From Phoronis australis (taxonomy: Eukaryota; Phoronida; Phoronidae), in NCBI GenBank assembly GCA_002633005.1, contig NMRA01000061.1, forward strand, positions 663,076 through 727,075: a DNA stretch of 64,000 nt. Reading direction: 5' to 3'. Shown here in pieces: positions 24,752-35,939 of the stretch (position 1 is its first letter; each line of letters begins with the position of its first letter). A model generated the notes under the pieces. The model did not search any database, was not told the origin of the DNA, and saw only the letters and a list, made by a program, of their open reading frames with translations. A program made the translations under genes and the position numbers.

Positions 24752-25735
24752 TTTTAGGATTGGTGCGTGGATGAGACAAGTGATCTTTGCAAATTATTGA
24801 CCTGTAGTGATATGAGATTTCAACATCAGGAGCTTCCAAGAATTACTACGAACGTAGACATAAGCACACACAACCAATGCCAATATACCCAATAACAACT
24901 GAACTTATCACGTTCGTTAGAAATCACAGCACAGATTGTGGCCAATCGATTTTAGACCGCTCTCTGGCACTAACCTGACTTCCAAAACTTCTGAAATGTC
25001 TTCTTGTTGGCTCTGCTCGTAGTAATATCGTTGTCGCGGGCTAGCCAACACACGACTTTTTCTTCGATGTTGACTGTCGGTTATGAAATTCAAACTGTTG
25101 ACTTCCGGTGGAAACTGCCTTACGAATACAACTCAACACAAAGGAAACTTGCACAATAACTACGTTTTTTTAAGAATTGCATGAGTTCCATTGATTAAAT
25201 TGTACTGACCAGGTCAGTGTCTTAGGGTATTAACATTGGGTGCATTCTTACTGTTGTTGGTCACCGGATGTTCGTCCACATTTAAATTCACAAATTCACA
25301 AAGTAATGATTACATAACTGCACTAATTCTGTACTGACCAGGTTAACTTCGTCGTTTTATGGTTTGTATCTATATAAATGTTAAGGAAACAATCGGGCAA
25401 CATTGGGTTTTGCAAGAACAAACAATAATTTTTTGTTGTAAAATAATGGGAAAAATTTCGAACCAAAAATTAGATATCTCACAATATTCAAATTTTAAAA
25501 ACTTTGAAAAAGGAAATTTTCATCAAATAGAAACCTTAAAGTTTTAAGAAAATTCAAGTTTTCCACAAATGAAAAAATGCAGTTTTCTGAAAAACTTAAG
25601 AAGTCAGGAAAACTTAAGTTTTTAAAATTACAAAAACTTAAGTTTTGTGAGAAACTTAAGGTATCAGAAAAACTTAAGTTTTGCTAGTACAAAAAACTTA
25701 AGTTTTCATGAAAACTTAAGTTATTACTTATTCTT
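24752..25735. repeat. Dispersed repeat copy D with AACTTAAGTT array 2
   Basis: This segment is the reverse complement of 59515-61009 along most of its length (markers: GTGCGTGGATGAG, CATAAGCACACACAACCAATGCC, TCTTCTTGTTGGCTCTGCTCG, GGTCACCGGATGTTCGTC, CTGACCAGGTCAG). The end at 25480-25735 is an array of AACTTAAGTTTT. Homology stops abruptly near TTTTAGGAT (24752), which marks one end of the unit. No transposase is seen. Confidence 0.8.
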
Positions 25736-26239
25736 ATTTGGCGAATCTGTTAATACAGTAAATTTCCTTATTTATTCCCAACCTGATATGACTGCAACTT
25801 GACCTTGTTGGGTTCTATGGTATATTGGGTTGGCATTGGTACCCACTTGGTGCTTACTCGAATGGGCTTCATTTTACCAACTATTTCAAATTGTGTAGGT
25901 GAAGTAAATAAACAAAGTGGGTGACTATCATCACCGGACTTTCATCATTAGCATTTTGTGCCCGATGCTCAAATTTCTGAGACTAGGGATTGTCAGATTT
26001 GTAAGGTAGAAGCGTTTCGCTGGATTTCCAGGTCTGTGGCGTTACTTATACCGGGTCAAAATTAAAAAACGAGACCTTTGTTTAAATCAGAAGTTGCACG
26101 ATACACGTTTTAACAGATGTGCGCAGGCAGCGCACGTGGGGCCATTGCACTGATCACTCGGAACCGTTTTTATGGTTTATAAATATATAGTTAAACCAAG
26201 CTGAGGAACTCGAAACCCGATTCAATTTTTGGCAATGGG

Positions 26240-26381
26240 ATTTTCTGAAAAATGCTCGTAAGTTAACAACAAAGTTTGATAGCAATGCACTGCAATTTTG
26301 TAGAAACTATGTCATAGGTTACAGCTGCGTCACAGAGCGTAAATTTGATGAATTCTAGCTTACGATTTCATCTGTTTCGGT
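26240..26381. repeat. Dispersed repeat copy 2 (interrupted)
   Basis: This segment matches 14330-14490. Homology runs to TTTCGGT at 26381, stops at the TIR of the 26382-27754 element, and resumes as CCGGGTTTCAAC just after it, which shows that the element inserted here. Confidence 0.75.
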
Positions 26382-27754
26382 GCCCGGTCTCCAATCTCCG
26401 TACTCAGATTCATACTCATACTCGAGATTTCATACTCAAAATCATGCTCACTGGAGTCGTACTCAAAAAAGCGTATCTAATGTCGCATTTCGAGTAGACT
26501 TCAAACGTACTCAAATCTGACACTCATACTCGAGTTGCTATGGAACTCTTCATGATGTGAAATTCAAAATCACGTCGCGCTGATTCATCGCTCCCTATTG
26601 GAATAGACCACCCCAAGAACTAGGCCTACATTATCGTCTGCTGTCGCTACAACTACAAGAGTATGTCTCTAACGTGGAATTCTGAGTGTTCTGTAACTGT
26701 TATTCATTTTTTAGTTTCAATATTTATTCTTATGCCATTTCTTTCATACATTTGGCAATTATTAAGCTCTACTTCTTGAGCTCCGCACCCAGTCCCGAAA
26801 ATGCCTTAAGAAATATGTAACAGCTTATCGCATTATATCTCTGTTGCTAATTTAGTCTTGACATAAACCCATTGCTGTGTATGCATACGCTGATGTCAAA
26901 CTTTGATACTGTATATTTGTATTTAACTGGGATGTATCAAGTGAGTTGACATTTGGCACGTCAGTTAAAAAAACAATACTTGTGCAGGCATTCAGAATTC
27001 ACCAGTGGCAGTGAACGGGACGAGACGTTTACTTAGAAATCGGCAAACAAAATCTGGAATTCCATTTGGGGATTGAGGAATTATAGATGACTAAGTTATA
27101 ATGAGAAATGTACCTGACAGGGAAGTGAACTGTTTTTAACTTCCCTTCCCTCCTCGTCTTTTGGAAACCCTACAAAACGTAGGCACACATACCGAAATAA
27201 GGGCAGCACAAACTTCTCACACGACTTTTGCCACAACTGCTTTCGACGCTTGTTATGACTCGCCGACAAGGAATTACAATGCGCCTGTTGCCAGGAATTG
27301 TAGAGGTAGAATGGTGGCCATAACATACAGTGATACGGCGGGTTATTAAGGTGAGGAATAAGATTTAAGATGAAAACTATTGTCTCTGAACTGAAATTGA
27401 AGTGCTGAGATTCAGTAAGAGGACTTATTTTTTAGATTTGCTGTTTTTCTTGGTTCCCTTTCGATATTTTGTTCTCTGGCTCGTATTTATTTTCGAGTAC
27501 GATTTCGAACACACTGCCATACCAAACTTGAAATTTGAGCAGACTCCGAATTTTTACTCAAATCGTACTCGAAATATAGATGAGATACACTTCAGTTCGA
27601 GTACACTCGAGAACTGAGTACGTGCTCGAAATTTCGATTACGGATTTTTCGAGTATGACATTGAATACACCAAAGCTGAGTCTGTACTCGAGTTGAGTAT
27701 GAAGTGTGAGTTTGAGCATGATTCGAGTCTGAGTACGGAGATTGGAGACCGGGC
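26382..27754. mobile_element. Non-autonomous TIR element with CGAGTA subterminal repeats
   Basis: GCCCGGTCTCCAATCTCCGT at 26382 is the exact reverse complement of the right end finishing at 27754, and the match continues through ACTCAGA. Inside each end, about 180-270 bp are packed with TACTCGAG/CTCGAGTA and TACTCAAA/TTTGAGTA words. The middle 0.8 kb has no transposase. Length 1373 bp. It interrupts a dispersed repeat whose intact copy is at 14330. The superfamily is unknown to me, and the target duplication is obscured by CCGG symmetry at the junctions. Confidence 0.85.
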
Positions 27755-27769
27755 CCGGGTTTCAACACA

Positions 27770-28619
27770 TTTGGGCTATGATATGCGCCCCCTCTTCCTG
27801 AAGCGTATTTTTCTAAGCGCCCTGGCCACTTATGAGGGCAAATACGGTAATATTTCAGAAAGGCAATACTTAGTACCCTTTATGCACTGGACCCTTTTGT
27901 TACATTAGAAGTGGGATCGGTTCATTATGTATCCTACAGGTGACATACATGTAGGACTTTACAAAACTGGTTGAATAATTTTGTTTTCGTCATAAACGTT
28001 CGTTTGAAACGCTTAAGTTTGGAAATGTTAGGACTTAAGGCGGAAATTTAAAAACCATTTGTCCGCTTACAAAAATTTAACATTGAAGAATAAAAACAAC
28101 CTTCACACCCCTCTGGTGAAATTTCCTGTTCCAAGTTTTCAAAGACGTTGGTTGCATATTTATAGACTGCAGTCGAGAGATATTGTGCGGCATATATTCG
28201 ACATGAAATGAGCGTGTAACTTGCTGTTGAATTGCGAGATAGATTTTTTAACTGGTCCAAGTGGTTATTTCTGAAGTATTAATGTAACCTTTATTTATGT
28301 TAACGGTTTTACTACTGCTGTATTTATTTGTACACGAATGTGAATTTGTTGAAATCGCTGATCCAAATCCTGGCCAACTGTGAGCATTCTGCTGAGACCA
28401 AGCGTCTGATCAGGGCAAGCGAAGAATAATTTGGTTAATTCGCTCACTAGACTATGACTGAAGTTCCTCGTAAGTACAGGAGTTCATGAGTCACTACCTT
28501 TGGAAGAAATTTAGCGGACAATTTTTGTCAAAAAGTTTATCAGATAGTTTTCATCAAAACGGAGAAAACAAAAATGGATTTGTGAAGACAGGATTAAGCA
28601 GTAGGCCTACCAGAGCCTC
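27770..28619. other. Intergenic, no gene seen
   Basis: Mixed sequence with short open frames only. Should the THAP exon at 28620 be part of a live gene, its downstream exons would lie here, but I could not identify any. Confidence 0.35.
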
Positions 28620-28817
28620 TTAATAACGTTCATCTTCAAAGTGCCTTTCAGAAGAAATGTATAAAGTCTTATTGCTGAAACAACTGCCATTCACGTTAAC
28701 ACAAGAAATAAGCTTTTCTTCCCACAGCCGATTAGGGAGCCTTGGGGTGGTATGAAAGCTAACTCCGTTGCATTTCGCCTGTGTGGCCGAACAACCGGCC
28801 ACACAGAAGCCGACCAT
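28620..28817 (-). CDS. THAP-domain exon (65 codons, partial, possibly decayed)
   Basis: ATG at 28817 opens MVGFCVAGCS, the first zinc-binding pair of a THAP domain. GVSFHTTPRLPNRLWEEKL then matches the FP...W block, and ERHFEDERY matches the conserved HFxxxxY close. The Cys expected two or three residues before His is Ser (YISSERHF), so one C2CH ligand is missing. The frame stops just after the domain and no clear donor is seen. THAP proteins are DNA-binding and often transposase-derived. This could be a first exon of a host gene or a transposon relic. It is unrelated in sequence to the THAP remnant at 15849. Confidence 0.6.
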   Translation of the reverse strand: MVGFCVAGCSATQAKCNGVSFHTTPRLPNRLWEEKLISCVNVNGSCFSNKTLYISSERHFEDERY

Positions 28818-29121
28818 GATTAGCAGACGACGTACTTGCCGGATATTGCACCAGAAAAGTTAGCTAGGTATCGCCAGTGAATAATGACGTAAGGGCCTAT
28901 GCGTAAGACCACAGATTTCGTCCATTGAAAGTATACGGAGTTGGCGGTCCATGTACTATAGTCGATGCTCACATGTTTAAAACTTTGCTATGATTAATGG
29001 ATTTGGCCCAGCCATCTATTACACGAACATTGGTGTTGAGACAGTAATATTCGCGGTGTCTTGCAAAGTGCCTGGACGTGCAATAGTAAAATTTGACAAA
29101 TAAATTATTGTTATTTTACAG

Positions 29122-29257
29122 GTTGACTAGTTTAACTAGAAGTATACAGAATGCTGTTGGTGAAGGTGGTGTTGATCAGGCTTATGCAGCAAAATTAATG
29201 AATTTTGCCAGGAGGTTAATGGAGGAGGCAAATCAAGCTGCATACTGTATGAATCAA
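29122..29257 (+). CDS. Candidate internal exon, unknown protein
   Basis: This 136-bp open segment is flanked by a strong acceptor (TTATTTTACAG, AG at 29120-29121) and a donor (AATCAA|GTGAGC at 29258). It has one split base followed by 45 codons; the peptide begins LTSLTRSIQNAVGEGGVDQ and ends with an amphipathic MNFARRLMEEANQAAYCMNQ stretch likely to be helical. Composition is coding-like, unlike its flanks. I do not recognise the family, and no partner exon can be joined with confidence. Confidence 0.5.
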
Positions 29258-29639
29258 GTGAGCATCATTGTTAGTGTATTGTTGTTTTGGCCTTGTAAAT
29301 ATAGTGAATGAGCACTAGTAATATAATTACATTTTATTACAGTGTAATTTTAACAACTGAACCGATGCCTAATCAAGGCATCAGCATGGCACCTTTACCT
29401 TTACGTTTACATTGTGATCCCTCTACTGTAAGTAATAGCATTTTCAGGTTATTCCTACGTGCAAATAGGCCCTAGCGGTGTGTTAAAAATGGTCCTTAAT
29501 GGAGTGTCTTGGGGCAACAAAAGCTTATCCAGTTGAAGTGAGAAACTGGAAAATGTGACCCTATTTGAGTGAAATGCTCAGACTGAATTTAGAGCTTTTA
29601 AATGACATCTTGAAATCATTTTGTAGCTAAGAACAGACA

Positions 29640-30480
29640 CAGAGGAAAATAATCGTACTTGGGCGTGTCTGGCGGGAATAACTCACCACTATATTTTTCT
29701 GGCAGTGTTTATTCATGATACATGGGCCTACGTACAATATTTTGCCACTAGTTTCATGCGATTACCTCTTGGGTTGATTTACCTCAGATTTTAGCCCTTT
29801 CTTTAGTTCTCGGGCAGGGACACATCGCTGCTGAAATTGACCTATCGTCAGGATTGTGAGTGACGGCTTGACCGACCAATTAGAACGCAGCATTGTTGAC
29901 ACACCTTCGTTCCCAAGCCTCCATTTTACCCGACAAACAACACGTTACCAGGTAAAACTTATTGTTTGTTTGTCGACATTTTGCAAGGGGGCGGAGCTTG
30001 CAAAGGTCATTTTTCTGGCATCTTACTATTGTGTCATGTGCAGTGATGCTGAACATCTTGCAATTGGTTTCAAACGGTTACCTAGTTCAGCTCAGGTATT
30101 TGGGCGTGTCTGGGTAACCAACCACTAGATTTGTCTTCCTAAGTTTATTCGTGATACCTGGGCTTACGGTGAATATATTGCAACTGGTTTTAAGCGGTTA
30201 CCTCTTGGGTTGATCTAGCTCAATTTTAAACCCTTTTTGATAATCCTCTGGCAGGAGCACCCCACCACTAAAATTGTCTGGCATCCAACTGTTGTGCCAT
30301 GTACAGTGATGCTGAACATCGTGCAACTGGTTTCAAGCGGTTACTTGGTGAATAGATCGGGTATTTGGGCGTGTCTGGAGGGACCAACCCACCGCTAGAT
30401 TTGTCTGGCAGTGTTTATTTGTGATACCTGGTCTTAGGGTGAATATTTTGCAACTGGCTTCATGCAGTTACCTATTGGGT
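29640..30480. repeat. Higher-order tandem repeat around GTATTTGGGCGTGTCTGG
   Basis: TTGGGCGTGTCTGG recurs near 29659, 30103 and 30366, each time followed by CCAACC/AACTCACCAC, ...TAGATTTGTCT or its variant, GTGATACCTGG or GATACATGGG, GCAACTGG, and GGTTACCTNTTGGGTTGAT. A second module, TGTGCAGTGATGCTGAACATC, occurs near 30037 and 30303. Units are about 260 bp, with one longer interval. No coding sense is seen. Confidence 0.7.
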
Positions 30481-30845
30481 TGATCTTGCTCAATTTTTGC
30501 CATGTGTTTAACTGAATGGCTGATACAACCGGCCACTGAAATCGCCTGGCAGTGACCAATGTTGATACCATGAATTACGTAGTAGGTATCGAAGGCAGTT
30601 TGAAGTGGTGAGCAGAAAACGTGATCTAGCTCAATTTTTGAGTCCCATTCTCTAGGCTCCCCTGGCCAAACCCACCAGAGCGAACCTGTCAGAGTGCAAT
30701 TACCAAGCATGAAGATACTCATAGACCACTGTTGTACCACAGAAAATTGGTTACCTTTTCATGCCCAAAAACCGCTGGGATCCCGGTCTATTTAATCACA
30801 TTTATGAAATTGGCTGCTATATTTGACCCGGGAGGGTAGCATCGC

Positions 30846-31812
30846 GTTCCGGGTTCTGTGCATCCCAGGTTCTTTGCGTTCCAGTCTCTATGTATCCCGG
30901 GTTCTATGTGTCGTGTGTTGTGGGTGTCCGGGTTCTATATGTCCTGGTCTTTTTGTGATTTAAGCCATGCGCTCAGCAGTCCCCATTTTCGGTCGACATG
31001 AGAATTGTTGGTGCCTTTTCAATCCTGCTATAGGGAAAAATGATTTCATTGATACTGAGTGTTATGCATAATTAGGTCACAATTTGGCCCAGTAGCATAT
31101 TTTTCATACACGCCTACCTGAGGAACCACTTGACTGAATATCAGGATCGCGTCTTATGTTCCATTAGGGCGCCGAATATTAACTTTTGACATTTTGTCCT
31201 GATAAAGTCAGAATCATGTGATGGTTTTATAAAAAACAACCATGTTTAGACAAAATTATTCATAACATTCAAACCAGAAGCAGTATTTGCAGGTTTCATA
31301 AGGAATTGTCATACTTGGAGATATATGACCATCTTGAGTTCCCCTTTCATACCTGATGAAAGGTAAAATAATAAATAACTTTTTTTTCCATGCATCCTCA
31401 TCGGATCGTGATCGTTGTCAGATCAAATTAAGCCGCGGGAATTTTCGATGGATCTTCAACTTGCGTCTTTAGTTAGCGAGACTTGGACTAGGTTGCAAAC
31501 GGTGATGTGATGTCGATTTTCTTGGGAGGTCGAGCACTGACCAGGAACACACAACCCGGTGTGAAAGTTACCGTTGTCCCCCTCGAGAAGTTGTCTGGCC
31601 CGTATGCATTTAAATGAAGCCTTTGTGTAGCTCTGAATAACGTGCAGCTACGATGGCTATCGGTAAATGCAGCTAGGACATTCTCTACAGGCGAACAATC
31701 ATTGACATACGACACCCGGACACACAGAACCCGAGACATATAAAAACACATCCGATATACCTGGACAGAGATATGCAGAAGCCTGACACACATAAAACTG
31801 GATATATAAAAC
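30846..31812. repeat. Segment bounded by inverted arrays of a 16-bp unit
   Basis: About seven units like TCCCGGGTTCTATGTG run through 30846-30955. Their reverse complement (CCCGGACACACAGAA, CCCGAGACATATAAAA, CCTGACACACATAAAA) runs through 31690-31812 with five or six units. Together they frame about 730 bp without a gene. Microsatellite-like arrays in inverted orientation at both ends suggest a non-autonomous element, but no end or target duplication is defined. A weak similar run (CACACAGAACCCGCGACACACAG) lies near 3108. Confidence 0.6.
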
Positions 31813-32636
31813 GCCATTCGACATGGAGCAAGACGGTTGGGTGAAAGTTAATCTACCTCAAAAGAGGTGACAGAAGTTGTCACTATGGTGTCAATTTTCT
31901 CTTGTGTCAGCCCTGTTTAAACACACACTTTCGCTTGATCATGTCGTAAAAGTCAGGCCCCAGGCAAATGTATTAATCGGCTGTACATGTAGGTAACCGT
32001 CTTCAATTTGGTGAGTGAAACTGGCTTTTCAGGAATCGGTTCAAATCCACGTTTGTTAACTAACATGGGTACTAAAGGACGACTGCACATGTGCAAAAGA
32101 ACAGCTGATGAAGTACCATTAACATCATCTGTCTTTTAAGAGCTCATTATAACCTAAAGGAAAAAACGATAATGTAGGAGACCTGGGCTTAGAACACAGG
32201 GGGTATTCGGATATGAAACGTTTATTCACAAACTAAGATAACGTTGAATGCACACTGTCAATCCCGCGAGACCGGTTTCTCTGAAACAAATATGATGGAA
32301 TAATAAACCTCGAGAAATACGTTCACGATACGCTACACGGCAACACAACATGTGCTTAACAGTCTTGTACAATACGAGAAACAGCGAGTAAACTCTACGG
32401 TAGTATGAGAAAGGAATGAAGTATAGACTTACAAGGACATTGGCTCTAAGCTCCATGAAACATCGTTAGCGTTGTAAGCGATAGTATACATGTAGCGGTT
32501 CTTGAGAATAAGCCCGCACTGTACCGGAAAGTCGCTTTAAATAAACTTGAGCCAATTTACGCATATAACATTACGCTACCCTGCGCAATCCGAAATTAAA
32601 ATAGTGCATCAACAGATATACCTCATGATTTTTCAG
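31813..32636. other. Intergenic, no gene seen
   Basis: Short open frames only; no repeat structure recognised. Confidence 0.35.
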
Positions 32637-32864
32637 CCATTGGCGATTTCATTTGCCAAAAAAACAATTGATAACCGTATTTTCCCCAATAAGAGTCCAG
32701 CATCCTATACGTGCCCCTATGCGATTCCAGACTTAGCTGAAATAAGCGTCCAGACCATGAACGAGTACATGCAAAATATGGCTCGTCTAAAGTCCTTACA
32801 TTCTACAGAAACATCTTCAATTCATCGACAAGATCCGGAATTTCTGAAAACATCATTGTGCGAG
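32637..32864 (+). CDS. Candidate internal exon, unknown protein
   Basis: Exactly 76 codons lie between an acceptor (ATTTTTCAG, AG at 32635-32636) and a donor (TGCGAG|GTATTT at 32865), so the exon is phase 0 on both sides. The peptide starts PLAISFAKKTIDNRIFPNK and contains SYTCPYAIPDLAEISVQTMN. Composition is coding-like with no repeats. The same frame stays open a little beyond both borders. I do not recognise a domain, and the neighbouring exon at 29122 cannot be linked to it from sequence alone. Confidence 0.45.
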
Positions 32865-32917
32865 GTATTTCTAGACCACCTGCCTTGTGGCTACGTCAGT
32901 TTCTGAGCCGTCAAGGN

Positions 32918-32965
32918 CAGGCCCGTAGGAAGGTACAAATTATTGGGGGGCACCGACCCTGGTCT
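32918..32965 (-). repeat. Probable terminus of the hAT element
   Basis: CAGGCCCGTAGGAAGG followed by ATTGGGGGGCACCGACC is a typical hAT end (CAGGGCCGTAG...GGGGGGC). It lies about 280 bp beyond the 3' end of the transposase remnant, at the expected place. I did not find the matching other end, and an N at 32917 obscures the border. Confidence 0.5.
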
Positions 32966-33243
32966 ATACGTAACTTCTAATTTCGAAACCACTGCGTTGC
33001 ACTGGGGTGTATGTATCAACGCTGTAAAATGAACTACTGCAACCACTATGTACGTTTTGAATTATATGAAAAAATATGTCTACTAATAATAAGGTGTGTA
33101 ACATGTGCTGTACTTATAGAGTTAATTTTTTGTTAAGATTGACTGGAAATTTTTGGAGAAACATACATGCCACTCATACGATTACTCTTGCTGAGCAGTA
33201 TGAATGAAGGTGTGAAATAATTATAAAAGTTTTTATTTACTCT

Positions 33244-35917
33244 TCAACATAAATCAGTGAACGTTGCCCTGCTGCACACAGGAACTCGGGCTGCAGCTAA
33301 GTCTAACGTGGTAAAAACCCCGAGTTGTGCCTTTCGCATTTCACTTCCTCGTACAAAATCGTTTGCCACATCCACCAAATTTAGCTTATCGCACATGTCT
33401 TTGTGAACATGGAGCAACATTAAATGGTTCAACCTCCCCTGTCCCATTGTGGAACGTAAATATGACTTAACACGCCTAAGAGCACTAAATGCTCGTTCGC
33501 TACTGGCATTTGTTGCAGGCATCACCAACAGCAAGTTTGCTAGTTTAATTACATTTTCGATCAAGTGTTTTTGACCGGCTGATAATTTCTGCAAATGATC
33601 CACAACACGAGACAATGTTATCTCTTGACTACCATCCTGTGCATAATTGGCCCCAAACGTAGCCACTTGACTGCGCGGTGTTGAATCAATATCATCTTCA
33701 TAAAAACTGATAACATCTTGGTATTCATTTTCAAAGTTTTCCCATTTTGCCGCCTTCAGTATCAGCTCCTCACACTGCATATAAATTTTGTAATCTTCGT
33801 GATCAAACCTGTCCCCTATTGATGCAATGATATTGTCAAGAGCTTCAAAATGAATTCTTCTATAATAATCTTCTGGACTCTAAGAAAACTCCGGAGGCGC
33901 ATTTCCTGTTTCATATCTAGCGGGTTTTCTATTGCGTCTAGGGAGACCAGGATCTTTGACGTGATGATCCTTTGCACAAGCTAGGACTTCATCCCAGAAG
34001 TTTTTAAATTCTCTGTCGTTTCTCATCCGTTCTAATGTTGTAAGGGTCATTTTGGCAATCTTTTGAGCCTCAGCCGCGGACATCTGAACGCTTTGTAAAG
34101 TTGTACTCAGATTGTCAGCATGCACCAACAGGCGCTCTGAAAGTACTAAACCGTAAAAGAAACTAAACTGTGTCATGTGAGACTGAATTCCACGTATCCG
34201 CGCTTTCATTTCTGAATCATTGCAATTTTGGACTCCCCAGGACCAGAGTTGCTGTGAACAATCATAGTTACCTATCACACGATTCAGAGCGTCAGCCTTC
34301 ACGGTCCATCTCGTTGGACACAGTTGCCGAATATTACCCACTTCTCTGTCGTCAAGCAACTTATCTCATATTTTATTCAACTGTGCGTCACGTTTGGGAG
34401 ATTTTTTTTATCAGTTTGGTAATTTCGTACTTGGTGTCTAAAGCATCGGCCATCAGCTTGCATCGTTTGATACTATCTGAGCAGGCAAGATTCAACGCGT
34501 GGACATAACAATAAGTGTACAGTGCGCGATGTTCTTCCTGTTTAATGTTGACAACGACTCCATTTTTGGACCCAGTCATTGTGCTGCAACCATCATAGCA
34601 TTGACCACGACATCTGCTTAAAGACAAATTCATCCGCAACAGTGTGTCTTTTAGAAGTGACGTAATTGTTTGGGCATCCATCAATTCCAAGCGGAGAAAT
34701 CCGATGAATTCTTCATGGAGTTGTAATGATTCGTCTACCCATCGGATACAAACGACGAGTTGTTCGCTATTAGACACGTCAGTACAGTAGTTTCGTCTGC
34801 CAGTATACTAAAATAAGGACTGCCGCGAATGCACGACGCTATTTCTCGGAGAACTTTTAAAGCCATCAGTTTGATCGCTTCATTTTGAATATCTGGAGAC
34901 GTATATTTATTTGTTTTCTGCGACAACCATGATTTCAAAATATCTGTCTCTGTTTCTTTTAGATGGAGTAGTTGAATAAAATTGGAATCTTGTTCATCTC
35001 CGTCACCCCTAAACGGTATACCTTGTCTTGCCAAAAACGTATGTTTGTTAATATTTTCAGGAACAGTCTGCGGTTTTTCGCTTTTTGCTCTCCGTGGGCT
35101 GTTGACAGTTGTTCCGCAACATCTTTGACAGACAACTTCACAATCAGTGTGCGTTCCATTGCTTCTTTATGGCACTCAGATTTCTCATGCTTCGTAAAGC
35201 CAGACGTCTTGTCAGTAGCCTTTTTCCAGTTGGTATAACCGGTAACAACAAATGATAGATCTTGTTTTGCTGAAGACAGCAGACCCATGTGGTAAGCTTT
35301 TGACACAACACCTTATCTTCCCCCTCAATATAATGCAGCCACGGCAATGAGATAAACCACTGTTTTTGAAATTGACGATTTTTCTTGACAAAAGGTCGTT
35401 TTGGAAAGACGTGATTTGAAGGTTGGTTTGGATGCTCAGGAATGTCGTGTAAACCACGTTTTTCTTGCACGGTGTGAGCCGACTGAGAAGAACTGTTTTG
35501 GTGAGTGTGGGAGTTTTTACTTGGTGCTGAAGAGGTACAATAAAGCTCCTGTGACTGTCTCGATGGTTCTTAATTCGTAGTACCAGATTTGTGAGTCCCA
35601 GCGTTCACCACAAGTGGCTCTGTGTGCAATGTGGCTTCTGCAGAAGTGCTGTTTGCTAACTGCGTAGGACAGCTACTGTGGGACTCCAGGACGTCCGATA
35701 GTTCTGTGTTTGACGTTTCAGAGTTACTTTTTATATTCCAAGCTGAAGCACCTCCAGGTTTAGTGCGTGATGCGCCGCATATTAAGTGAGTTTCGAGCGT
35801 GAGTGAGTTACTGGTTACAGGTAGGAATTTTACCTTAAAGAAGGCACCTATTTTTCTTTGGTGACTGGAAGCGTGCTGCTTCTTTGCTCTTGAACATTCC
35901 TGGAAATCGTCGCAAAA
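33244..35917 (-). pseudogene. hAT transposase, ZMYM1-like (TTF zinc finger, DUF4371, hAT dimerisation)
   Basis: Successive minus-strand frames read as one protein. There is a Ser/Thr-rich leader (35917-35480); a TTF-type zinc finger region (WFISLPWLHYIEGEDKVLC, then GYTNWKKAT and HEKSECHKEA); and the DUF4371/RNase H-like core (SPYFSILADETT, EQLVVCIRWVDESLQLHEEF, CRGQCYDG, YTYCYVHALNLA). LCPTRWTVK and the C-terminal dimerisation region follow (PATNASSERAFSALRRVKSY). The proteins cut and paste hAT elements in the nucleus; domesticated relatives are the ZMYM/THAP-hAT proteins. The copy is dead: stops at 35570-35572 and 33880-33882, and frame changes near 35300, 35020, 34780 and 34380. It begins just past the poly(A) signal of the OTU gene on the same strand. 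Confidence 0.9.
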
Positions 35918-35923
35918 TCATTT

Positions 35924-35929
35924 TTTATT
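35924..35929 (-). promoter_or_regulatory. Poly(A) signal AATAAA of the OTU gene
   Basis: TTTATT on the plus strand reads AATAAA on the minus strand, 11 bp after the predicted OTU stop codon (TGA 35940-35942). Spacing and orientation suit a short 3' UTR. Confidence 0.5.
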
Positions 35930-35939
35930 CATTTGACAC

